Part shown: positions 1-5,706 of the stretch, in pieces
Numbering within the stretch: position 1 is the stretch's first letter
How the letters are laid out: every line of letters starts with the position of its first letter
Source: Acidobacteriota bacterium
GTDB taxonomy: Bacteria; Acidobacteriota; Terriglobia; UBA7540
Direction of reading: 5' to 3'
DNA: 6,054 nucleotides
Assembly: GCA_021789565.1 (NCBI GenBank)
Contig: JAJYJL010000571.1
Span: 1-6,054, forward strand
Translations under genes and position numbers: made by a program
Notes under the pieces: model-generated
The model's database searches: none
What the model was told of the DNA's origin: nothing
Seen by the model: the letters and a program-made list of their open reading frames with translations, nothing else

Positions 1-925
1 TGACCTCGGAGGGGTCAATGTCAAAGTGTATCTTCTTGGCGTTTACCGCGAACCCGCTGATGCGCCCGGTCACGCGGTCGTCAAAGCGCGCGCCCAAAGC
101 AATCAGCAGATCGCAATTGGTCACCGCCATGTTAGTGGCGTAAGAACCGTGCATGCCCAGCATGCCGAGCGAAAGTGGATGCCGGGAAGGGAAAGCGCCC
201 ATGCCCATCAGCGTGGTGGTCACCGGAGTGTGCGTCAGCTCGGCAAGCTCCCGCAGCAGGTCGGAGGCGTTGGCGGAAATCACTCCCCCGCCCACGTAGA
301 GCACCGGCTGCTGGCTTTCCCTGATCATCTCGACAGCCTGCTGCAATTGCTCGCGGGTCCACTCGCCGGCCCGGGGGACTCGGTGCGACTCCCTTACCGG
401 GGGATAGTCCGGCTCCGTCGTTTCGACCAGCACGCTCTTGGGCAGATCAACCAGCACCGGCCCCGGCCGCCCGGAGGCGGCAATCTCAAACGCCTGTTGA
501 ATCACGTAGGGAACGTCGGCCGCGCTCTTCACCAGGAAAGCCCGCTTGGTGATGGGCAGCGCAATCCCAACCGTGTCCGCTTCCTGGAAGGCGTCCTTGC
601 CGATTAAGGTAGCGGGCACCTGGCCCGTCAATGCTACAACGGGAATGGAATCCATCATGGCGGAAGTCAGTGCCGTCATCATGTTGGTGGCGCCGGGACC
701 TGAAGTGGCCAGGCACACGCCCGGCTTTCCCGTCACGCGCGCATAGCCGTCCGCCGCAAATGCGGCCGCCTGCTCGTGGCGCACCAGCAAGTGGCGAATT
801 CCCGCACTGTACATGGCGTCATAAAGCGGCAGAATGGCGCCGCCCGGCAGGCCGAAAATGACTTCCACTTTCTGGCGAACCAGGCTCTTCAGGAGGATTT
901 CAGAACCGGAAAGAGTTTTAGACAT
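1..925 (-). CDS. ilvB: Acetolactate synthase large subunit, N-terminal 308 residues (3' end outside window)
   Basis: Acetolactate synthase (acetohydroxyacid synthase) joins two pyruvates, or pyruvate and 2-oxobutyrate, in the first common step of valine, leucine and isoleucine synthesis. It is a cytosolic thiamine-diphosphate/FAD enzyme. Translating 925 downward gives an open frame of 308 codons with no stop before the window edge. The TPP-binding N-terminal domain spans about residues 5-170, with FGLPGGAILPLYD near 24-36 and the catalytic glutamate E51 in RHEQAAAFAADGYAR. SGPGATN follows at 75-81 and GKDAFQE at 109-115. The middle domain begins near 195 and carries the GARFDDRVTG segment (278-287) of the FAD site, ending in the window at FDIDPSEV. 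The family is usually 550-600 residues, so roughly half is present. The ATG at 925-923 fits the usual N-terminus. Its ribosome site is weak: AGGGA lies about 11 nt upstream. A dedicated promoter and operator-like repeat lie upstream. Family assignment is near certain; biosynthetic AHAS is favoured over catabolic AlsS because of the FAD-type motif and close similarity to IlvB/IlvI. Confidence 0.96.
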   Translation of the reverse strand, partial: MSKTLSGSEILLKSLVRQKVEVIFGLPGGAILPLYDAMYSAGIRHLLVRHEQAAAFAADGYARVTGKPGVCLATSGPGATNMMTALTSAMMDSIPVVALTGQVPATLIGKDAFQEADTVGIALPITKRAFLVKSAADVPYVIQQAFEIAASGRPGPVLVDLPKSVLVETTEPDYPPVRESHRVPRAGEWTREQLQQAVEMIRESQQPVLYVGGGVISANASDLLRELAELTHTPVTTTLMGMGAFPSRHPLSLGMLGMHGSYATNMAVTNCDLLIALGARFDDRVTGRISGFAVNAKKIHFDIDPSEV

Positions 926-988
926 AAAATTGTTTGTCCCTGTCAGATGTCCGGCCGGTGCAGGGGTTTTTAATGTGCCCTATGCATG

Positions 989-1004
989 TACCGACCAGTC
1001 GGTA
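989..1004. promoter_or_regulatory. Putative TetR-family operator overlapping the ilvB transcription start
   Basis: TACCGAC, two central bases CA, then GTCGGTA form an inverted repeat with perfect 7-bp arms. The shape, ACCGAC facing GTCGGT around a 2-bp centre, is typical of operators bound by TetR/AcrR-family repressors. It begins three bases downstream of the ilvB -10 box and covers the predicted +1, where a bound protein would block RNA polymerase. The sequence shows the repeat and its position; identity of the binding protein is inferred from family knowledge, and no such regulator lies in this window. A weaker partial match (ACCGAC-CC-GTC) sits at 1097-1107 and may be chance. Confidence 0.6.
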
Positions 1005-1007
1005 GGT

Positions 1008-1036
1008 AGAATAGCATTGCCGCTATTCCTCGTCAA
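1008..1036 (-). promoter_or_regulatory. Sigma70-type promoter for ilvB
   Basis: On the minus strand a -35 box TTGACG (1036-1031) is separated by exactly 17 bp from a -10 box TATTCT (1013-1008). Five of six -35 bases match TTGACA, and the -10 box matches TATAAT at four of six. Spacing is optimal. The predicted start near 1001 gives a leader of about 75 nt before the ilvB ATG at 925. The leader holds no run of branched-chain amino-acid codons, so classical ilv leader-peptide attenuation is not seen. The call is from motif inspection only. Confidence 0.72.
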
Positions 1037-1112
1037 GAGGGAATTCAAAAAGGAAAGGCAACCTGTCCTCCGCACGAGCTGTGGTTTTCGGGGCTGACCG
1101 ACCCGTCCCTGG

Positions 1113-2696
1113 CTAAAACCCCAGGGGCACTTTCATATATTTCACCCAGAATTGCCGTCGGGCAGACGCAGCCAGTGGGATGGGTTCCATTCGGGCGGCG
1201 AGCTGCATGGTGGTGAAATTCCCAACGTGGAAAAGCGGCCACTCGGGCAGGCCTTTCCCGTTGGGATTCCCTGTCTTTGCAAAGTCTGTCCAGTAAGAGG
1301 ACATTTCGCTCGCTACACGCCGATCGGCCGGCTGCCAGGGACGGTCCATCAGCCCGAGATTATCGAACACGTACGGCAGTTCCGAGGAGTGGAACACGCC
1401 GTAGTTGGAGTGCTGGGGCCAGGGGATTTTCTGATTAAAGTAGTAGGTGTAAAAGTGCGGGCTCAAGCTTGTTTGCCGCACGCCCCACTTGTAGAGCGAA
1501 ACGCGGGCGCGGTCTTGCAAGGCGGAGCGGATGGCAGCGGCGGCCTGCAGATCGTTTCCGGCGGGGTAGAGCTTCTGGCATTCTAAAGCCTCGGCCCCAC
1601 AGATCTCCTGCATCGTCTTGTGGTAATCCTTCAAGGTCACAGCCGGCGCCGGGCCGTTGCCGTAGTATCCGATTCCGATATCTTCCGCGACCATGCCATT
1701 GATCACGGTAACCTCGTGCTCGGGATGCCAGCCCGCTCGGATGACCCAGCCGTCTTCTATGGGCGCCCAGCGCGCGCGTCCCGAATCCTTAATGATTTTC
1801 TCGGCCGGCAGGGCCCGCAGTTGATCGAGCGATTGCGCGCCAAGACGGCTGGCGACCTCCTGCCCCTGCTTTTCCGCGGCGACCAGCGAGCGCTCTCCCG
1901 TGATCATTTTCGCTGGTATCACTGCCGGGCCACTCATGATGATGGCCCTTTCAAACAGGCCGCGCGCCAGAGGCGATTGCATCAGCAGCCAGACGCTGCC
2001 TGCTCCGGCGGATTGGCCATAGATGGTGACCTGGTGTGGGTCGCCGCCGAATGCAGCAATGTTCTGCTGGACCCATCGAAGCGCGGCAATCTGGTCAAGC
2101 AGGCCGTAATTGCCGGAGGAATGATGCGGCGATTCCGCGGTCAATCCCGGATAGGCGAAAAAGCCGAAGGCTCCGACGCGATAGTTGGCGCTGACCACGA
2201 CGATGCCTTTGCGGGCAAGTGCCGTGCCATCGTAAATCTCCACGCTTCCGGCCCCGCTGGTAAACCCTCCGCCGTAGATCCAAACCATCACCGGAAGCAA
2301 AGTTTTTGGCCGCTTCGTCGTGGTCCAGACGTTCAGGTAAAGGCAATCTTCACTGGGCTGCATTTTGGAGAGAAACACGCGAGTCCACGGGCCCATCCGC
2401 TCGGGCGACGCGCTCTGCATGCAGGGCGCGCCAAAATGGTTTGCCTTGCGGACGCCTTGCCATGCGGCAGGCGGATGCGGCGGTTGCCAGCGGAGCTTGC
2501 CCACCGGCGGCGCGGCAAACGGAATGCCTTTGAAAACTTCCAGACCGTTGCTTAGCGCCACTCCGCTTACCAAACCGCTTTCCGTGCGGATGGGGTGGGT
2601 TTGCGCCGATGCGAGTGCTGGCACACAGAACAGAAGCGCCAGCAAAGCGGCGCAGAGTTGTCTTGCTGTAACGTGAGTAAGTCTGGATTTGATCAT
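1113..2696 (-). CDS. Secreted type-B carboxylesterase (PnbA/cholinesterase-like, alpha/beta hydrolase)
   Basis: This 527-residue protein belongs to the type-B carboxylesterase family, which hydrolyses carboxylic esters; the natural substrate cannot be read from sequence. A Sec signal peptide is clear: a basic N-terminus, a hydrophobic core at about 14-29, and a likely cut after ALASA near residue 31, so it is probably periplasmic or secreted. Family landmarks in order are FKGIPFAAPPVGKLRW (55-70), EDCLYLNVW (116-124), the oxyanion-hole segment YGGGFTSG (141-148), the nucleophile elbow YGQSAGAGS with Ser229, a probable catalytic acid in INGMVAEDIG (Asp339 by position, with Glu338 next to it), and the catalytic histidine His436 in GVFHSSELPYVF. 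SYWTDFAKTGNPNG (467-480) is the usual C-terminal signature. Length is normal. The elbow has Gln where GESAG is commonest. The ATG at 2696 is preceded by AGAGG at 4 nt. It follows the zinc-ribbon gene by 127 bp and may share its transcript; no functional link is evident. Confidence 0.94.
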   Translation of the reverse strand: MIKSRLTHVTARQLCAALLALLFCVPALASAQTHPIRTESGLVSGVALSNGLEVFKGIPFAAPPVGKLRWQPPHPPAAWQGVRKANHFGAPCMQSASPERMGPWTRVFLSKMQPSEDCLYLNVWTTTKRPKTLLPVMVWIYGGGFTSGAGSVEIYDGTALARKGIVVVSANYRVGAFGFFAYPGLTAESPHHSSGNYGLLDQIAALRWVQQNIAAFGGDPHQVTIYGQSAGAGSVWLLMQSPLARGLFERAIIMSGPAVIPAKMITGERSLVAAEKQGQEVASRLGAQSLDQLRALPAEKIIKDSGRARWAPIEDGWVIRAGWHPEHEVTVINGMVAEDIGIGYYGNGPAPAVTLKDYHKTMQEICGAEALECQKLYPAGNDLQAAAAIRSALQDRARVSLYKWGVRQTSLSPHFYTYYFNQKIPWPQHSNYGVFHSSELPYVFDNLGLMDRPWQPADRRVASEMSSYWTDFAKTGNPNGKGLPEWPLFHVGNFTTMQLAARMEPIPLAASARRQFWVKYMKVPLGF

Positions 2697-2823
2697 GGTT
2701 CCTCTTCTCTCCTGTGCAGGCTGACATTCAGCTTCCCAATTTCCTGCGGGGCTGATCGCAGAGATGAAGGTCCTAATAATGTTGAGGCCAAGTGCCCAAA
2801 GCTCGCGTTATGTTCCATTCCCG
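2697..2823. other. Intergenic gap between zinc-ribbon gene and esterase gene
   Basis: These 127 bp hold the esterase ribosome-binding region (GGAGAGAAGAGG next to the start). A small perfect inverted repeat, GCTGA-3 nt-TCAGC at 2720-2732, also lies here, but it lacks a T-tract and is too short to call a terminator. A TATTAG sequence on the minus strand could serve as a -10 box but has no convincing -35 partner. No gene is seen. Confidence 0.5.
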
Positions 2824-3399
2824 CTACGCAAATTTTGATCCGCATTGTTTGCAGAACAGATTGGAAGTCGCGTTCTGCGTACCACATTGAGTGCAGAACT
2901 TGGTGTCTCCATCGGTAATAGGGGAAACCATTCGATTGCCCTTGCTGGCCATAAGCGAGTAAATGCTGGTTCCAACGGCCGCCAGCAGGAAAGCCAGGCA
3001 AAGATAGTAACCCGCCCCGTAGCTGACTTGAATGACTCCTCCACCTTGCCTGAGCGCGTCGCCGTCGAGCTTGGATTTCAGGGCTGCCAGCAAGATTACA
3101 CCCAGGGCCGCCAGCGCCAACGAACCAACGCCCCACTTTCTTCCTCTCAGAAAACTTAGCACTGCGCCCGCAAGAACGGAGAGAAGCGCCACGGTGGCGA
3201 GCGGTTCAACGTCTACCTTGTGTTCCTTCGGCGGGCCAAACACCTGAGGCTGTTGGATTCTTGTCCCGGTCGCCAGTTGGATGCCGCTCAAGCTGGCCAC
3301 GGCTTGTCCCTGGCAGGAGAATGTCACGAAGGGAAGGAAAAAACAGATCAAGGCCAAAACGAAAGCTGCTGGAGAAAGTTTCCTGACGATGTTCTTCAT
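2824..3399 (-). CDS. Membrane protein with C-terminal zinc ribbon (hypothetical)
   Basis: I do not recognise a named family for this 191-residue protein. It appears to have four membrane helices, at about 8-29, 66-84, 88-107 and 128-150. The first may be an uncleaved anchor. A polar loop (30-65, with FGPPKEHKVDVEP) separates helices 1 and 2. After the last helix a short linker leads to FCTQCGTQNATSNLFCKQCG, where Cys169, Cys172, Cys183 and Cys186 form a CxxC-x10-CxxC zinc ribbon at the very C-terminus. Zinc ribbons of this kind often tip bacterial membrane proteins of unknown role, probably as protein-interaction or structural modules. An even number of helices puts the ribbon on the same side as the N-terminus, most simply the cytoplasm. 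The ATG at 3399 has AGAGGTGG six bases upstream. It starts 43 bp after the deoC stop, so co-transcription with deoC is plausible. Gene reality is well supported; function is unknown. Confidence 0.85.
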   Translation of the reverse strand: MKNIVRKLSPAAFVLALICFFLPFVTFSCQGQAVASLSGIQLATGTRIQQPQVFGPPKEHKVDVEPLATVALLSVLAGAVLSFLRGRKWGVGSLALAALGVILLAALKSKLDGDALRQGGGVIQVSYGAGYYLCLAFLLAAVGTSIYSLMASKGNRMVSPITDGDTKFCTQCGTQNATSNLFCKQCGSKFA

Positions 3400-3442
3400 A
3401 CGGCACCACCTCTCGAATATCCTTCATTACCCTTCATCCTGC

Positions 3443-4123
3443 CTATCCCAACCGTCGTCGGCACTCGTCCAAAATATCGGCGGTGCGGCTGGCGCCCACG
3501 CGCGTGACGCCCAGAGCGCGAACCTCCAGCAATTTTTCGAGCGAGCGAACGCCTCCTGCGGCTTTCACCTGCACGTTCGCAGGGGAGTGCTGGCGCATCA
3601 GCTTCAGGTCTTCGATGGTGGCGCCGCCCGTGCCGTATCCGGTTGAAGTCTTCACCCAGTCGGCGCCCAGTTCGCCGCAGATTTCGCAGAGCTTGATTTT
3701 GTGTTGGTCCTGCAGGTAGCAGTTCTCGAAGATGACTTTGACTTTCTGCCCGCGGCTGTGCGTCACGTCGATCACGGCGCCAATGTCCTGCCGCACGTAG
3801 TCCCAATCCTCGCTCAGGACTTTACTGATATTCACCACCATATCGAGTTCCTGGCCGCCATCGTCCAGCGCGCTCAGGGCTTCTGCAACTTTGGTGACCG
3901 TGGTGTGGCCACCGTGCGGAAAGCCGATGGTTGTGCTCGCCTTCAACGTGCTGCCCTTCAGAATTTCCGCGCAGCGGGCCAACGCGTAAGGCATGATGCA
4001 GACGCTCGCGCAGTCGTAATCAAGCGCCAGCCGGCAGCCCTGCTCAAGCTGCCTCGCCGTCAGCGTGGGATTCAGCAGCGAATGGTCGATCATCTTTGCG
4101 ATGTCGTGATAGGTGTAGTCCAT
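3443..4123 (-). CDS. deoC: Deoxyribose-phosphate aldolase
   Basis: DeoC cleaves 2-deoxy-D-ribose 5-phosphate to glyceraldehyde 3-phosphate and acetaldehyde in deoxynucleoside catabolism. It is a cytosolic class I (Schiff-base) aldolase with a TIM-barrel fold. The 226-residue product has the short form usual for the Bacillus-type enzymes. Catalytic residues are all present: Asp94 in ELDMVVNI, the Schiff-base Lys158 in WVKTSTGYG, and the proton-relay Lys187 in VKAAGGVR. IDHSLLNPT (12-20) is the normal N-terminal signature, and GASRT (210-214) near the end corresponds to the phosphate-binding region. The frame is open upstream to 4282, but the start at 4123 is chosen because the family begins just before the IDHTLL-like motif and AGGGG lies six bases upstream. 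No other deo genes (deoA, deoB, deoD, deoR) are in the window. Instead it lies between an exported hydrolase and a membrane protein. It looks fully functional. Confidence 0.96.
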   Translation of the reverse strand: MDYTYHDIAKMIDHSLLNPTLTARQLEQGCRLALDYDCASVCIMPYALARCAEILKGSTLKASTTIGFPHGGHTTVTKVAEALSALDDGGQELDMVVNISKVLSEDWDYVRQDIGAVIDVTHSRGQKVKVIFENCYLQDQHKIKLCEICGELGADWVKTSTGYGTGGATIEDLKLMRQHSPANVQVKAAGGVRSLEKLLEVRALGVTRVGASRTADILDECRRRLG

Positions 4124-4129
4124 GAATTG

Positions 4130-4134
4130 CCCCT
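4130..4134 (-). promoter_or_regulatory. Ribosome-binding site that sets the deoC start
   Basis: On the minus strand AGGGG stands six bases before the ATG at 4123. It supports this start over the in-frame upstream start at 4282, which would add 53 residues overlapping the end of the SGNH hydrolase gene and absent from the DeoC family. Confidence 0.7.
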
Positions 4135-4203
4135 GATAAGAGCGTTCTTTGATTACCTGACGTTGGCCCGCGTTTCGCTTTCCGGACAGGCACGGCGCGC
4201 GAT

Positions 4204-5595
4204 CTACTGCGCCACCAACTCGTAATGATGCGGTTTCGCCTGGGCCGAAGCGTGAGCTTCGTCCACCAGGGTGTTCTGCCACTGCTCCAGGTTGGCCAGC
4301 ATCTGGTTGATGCTCTGGGTGGTGTCCGGCACAGGGTCAATTCGCAGCGGAACCTGGATGCCGCGCCATCCGTAGAACCGCACGTCAACGCGGTGCCACA
4401 CCAGCGTCAGCACCTTGTTGGCCTGCTGCATCATGGGCGTGTCGTAACGCGCAAGGTTGATTCCCTCGGCCAGTTGCGCTTTGCTGAATGTTCCCACTGT
4501 GTTTCCGTCAATCTTCAGCGCATAGTTTGCCGCCGCGAGGCCCGCCACCTTCAGAGTTTCCGAGTCCAGGTCTTCGTACATGTGGGTCAGCCGTGCCACC
4601 AGTTGCGCCACCGGATTGATTTCCGTTCCCTCAAGCGGCGGCAGCTTCCAGAAGATCTCTGGCCCATGGTTGCCAAACGGATCGGGCGGAAACTGTGGCC
4701 ATTTGGTTGAATGCAGCGTCATGATGGGATAGGGCAGCGCCTTGTCGGTCTGGGTCCACGTGATGTTCTGCCCGGAGGCCATGAGGCCGCTCACCTCAGT
4801 ATTGACGGAGTCTTCAACGTTCCCGCTTGCGTTGATTGCCACGCGAGTCACCGTTGCGGGCGCGTTCCAGGCTTTCAGCAGCACCTCGGCCATGGCCAGT
4901 TCTCCGCTGGCGCCGGGATGGACGCGGCCCGGAATAATTTTCGCCGCCAGGGACGTGTCAACCTTCTGGGCTTCTTCCATCAGCTTCACCATCGGCGTGT
5001 TGAAGTCCACCGCCATCAGGTGGTGCTCGGCGGCAAGCTCGCGCACGAATTTGCAATAGTGCAGCAGCGTTGAATTGTAGCCTCCCGGCTTGTTGTCCGG
5101 ATTGCTTGGGTAGGAAGGAGCCTGGGTCACATCGTCCCATGGCGATGGCTCGATCAGCACAATCTTCACGCCGGGCAGATGTGATTGCATCTGCTGGATG
5201 ATGTAACGGTATCCTTTCATGTAGGTGTCGAATATCGACTGTTCAAACGGCCTGTAGCTGGCGTCATTCATGCCCAGCATGATGGTGATGACGTCCGGCT
5301 TGTAAGGAAACACGTCGCGTTGCAGGCTCTCGTTCTCCGAACTGACGGCCCAATTGCCGGTCACCCGCGCGCCGCCCACAGCGGAATCGACAAACTTCAC
5401 CTTCAGATTGGGAAACCGCGTGCGTACGTAGGTTTCAATCGCCACGGGATAGTAGCGCTGCTCGGTGATGCTGTCGCCATAGAAGAGCACGCGCTGGCCG
5501 TCATGAAGATAAAAACTCTTTGCCCCCGCCCAGCCTGCCTGGGCAGTTCCCAAAATAAAAACGACCAATGCAACTTGCCACCTGGAAAGTTTCAT
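4204..5595 (-). CDS. Exported SGNH/GDSL-family hydrolase with C-terminal extension; block V Asp replaced by Gly
   Basis: SGNH hydrolases are serine esterases or deacylases, often acting on carbohydrate or lipid esters. The 463-residue product has a signal peptide (basic MKLSR, hydrophobic core at about 7-19, likely cut near AQAGWAGA). Motifs in order: block I FYGDSIT with nucleophile Ser42; block II SAVGGARV with the oxyanion glycine near 74-75; block III LGMND with Asn110; block V GRVHP with His226. The usual block V form is DxxH, so the aspartate three residues before the histidine is glycine here (codon GGC, one base from GAC). About 235 residues follow the catalytic domain. They include YALKIDGNTVGTFS (358-371) and GINLARYDTPMMQQA (378-392), a pattern I associate with larger secreted SGNH proteins of Acidobacteria and Planctomycetes. 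The substrate is unknown. The frame extends up to 5700, but the start at 5595 is chosen for its strong ribosome site and signal peptide. The stop lies 80 bp before deoC. Confidence 0.92.
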   Translation of the reverse strand: MKLSRWQVALVVFILGTAQAGWAGAKSFYLHDGQRVLFYGDSITEQRYYPVAIETYVRTRFPNLKVKFVDSAVGGARVTGNWAVSSENESLQRDVFPYKPDVITIMLGMNDASYRPFEQSIFDTYMKGYRYIIQQMQSHLPGVKIVLIEPSPWDDVTQAPSYPSNPDNKPGGYNSTLLHYCKFVRELAAEHHLMAVDFNTPMVKLMEEAQKVDTSLAAKIIPGRVHPGASGELAMAEVLLKAWNAPATVTRVAINASGNVEDSVNTEVSGLMASGQNITWTQTDKALPYPIMTLHSTKWPQFPPDPFGNHGPEIFWKLPPLEGTEINPVAQLVARLTHMYEDLDSETLKVAGLAAANYALKIDGNTVGTFSKAQLAEGINLARYDTPMMQQANKVLTLVWHRVDVRFYGWRGIQVPLRIDPVPDTTQSINQMLANLEQWQNTLVDEAHASAQAKPHHYELVAQ

Positions 5596-5599
5596 CCCG

Positions 5600-5607
5600 A
5601 CCTCCTC
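5600..5607 (-). promoter_or_regulatory. Strong ribosome-binding site that sets the SGNH hydrolase start
   Basis: GAGGAGGT on the minus strand lies four bases before the ATG at 5595. Together with the signal peptide that begins at this ATG, it rules against the in-frame upstream ATG at 5700, which would put 35 extra residues ahead of the export signal. Confidence 0.85.
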
Positions 5608-5653
5608 AAATTTCAAAAGCCCCGGCAGAATATGTCCGGTGAAAACCGCAAGC

Positions 5654-5680
5654 ATTCTATCACCATCAATGTGCTGTCCA
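5654..5680 (-). promoter_or_regulatory. Weak candidate promoter for the SGNH hydrolase gene
   Basis: TGGACA (5680-5675) and TAGAAT (5659-5654) each match the sigma70 consensus at five of six positions. The 15-bp spacer is shorter than ideal. It lies in the 111-bp gap upstream of the SGNH gene and would give a leader of about 50 nt. The sequence elements are visible; activity is a guess. Confidence 0.3.
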
Positions 5681-5706
5681 GCTGCCGGCACCCTGGCCAT
5701 GGGCTT

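Noticed and set aside
26..607. Plus-strand open frame of 193 codons at the window start
   Set aside because: It is antisense to ilvB, whose motifs are unambiguous; the product has low-information, Arg/His-rich composition.
926..1000. Leader-peptide attenuator upstream of ilvB
   Set aside because: The only small frame in the leader encodes about five residues (MHRAH) with no Leu/Ile/Val run, and no terminator/antiterminator pair is visible.
1037..1112. Intrinsic terminator after the esterase gene
   Set aside because: Only a 4-bp CGGG/CCCG stem without a following T-run is present; the T-rich stretch nearby has no stem before it.
1620..2555. Long plus-strand open frame of 311 codons opposite the esterase gene
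   Set aside because: It lies wholly antisense to a clearly recognisable esterase, its translation is rich in Arg/His/Gly without domain motifs, and it is explained by GC-rich codon bias.
2720..2732. Perfect small inverted repeat GCTGA-3 nt-TCAGC upstream of the esterase
   Set aside because: A 5-bp stem is expected by chance, there is no T-tract, and it is not placed relative to a credible promoter.
3701..4225. Plus-strand open frame of 174 codons opposite deoC
   Set aside because: Shadow frame of deoC; no motif or good ribosome site supports it.
4225..5073. Two consecutive plus-strand open frames (4225-4710 and 4711-5073)
   Set aside because: Both lie antisense to the SGNH hydrolase, and their His/Gln/Arg-rich products look like mirror translation of a real gene.
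5596..5700. Upstream start of the SGNH gene at 5700
   Set aside because: The 35 added residues precede a proper signal peptide, and the strong GAGGAGGT site belongs to the ATG at 5595.
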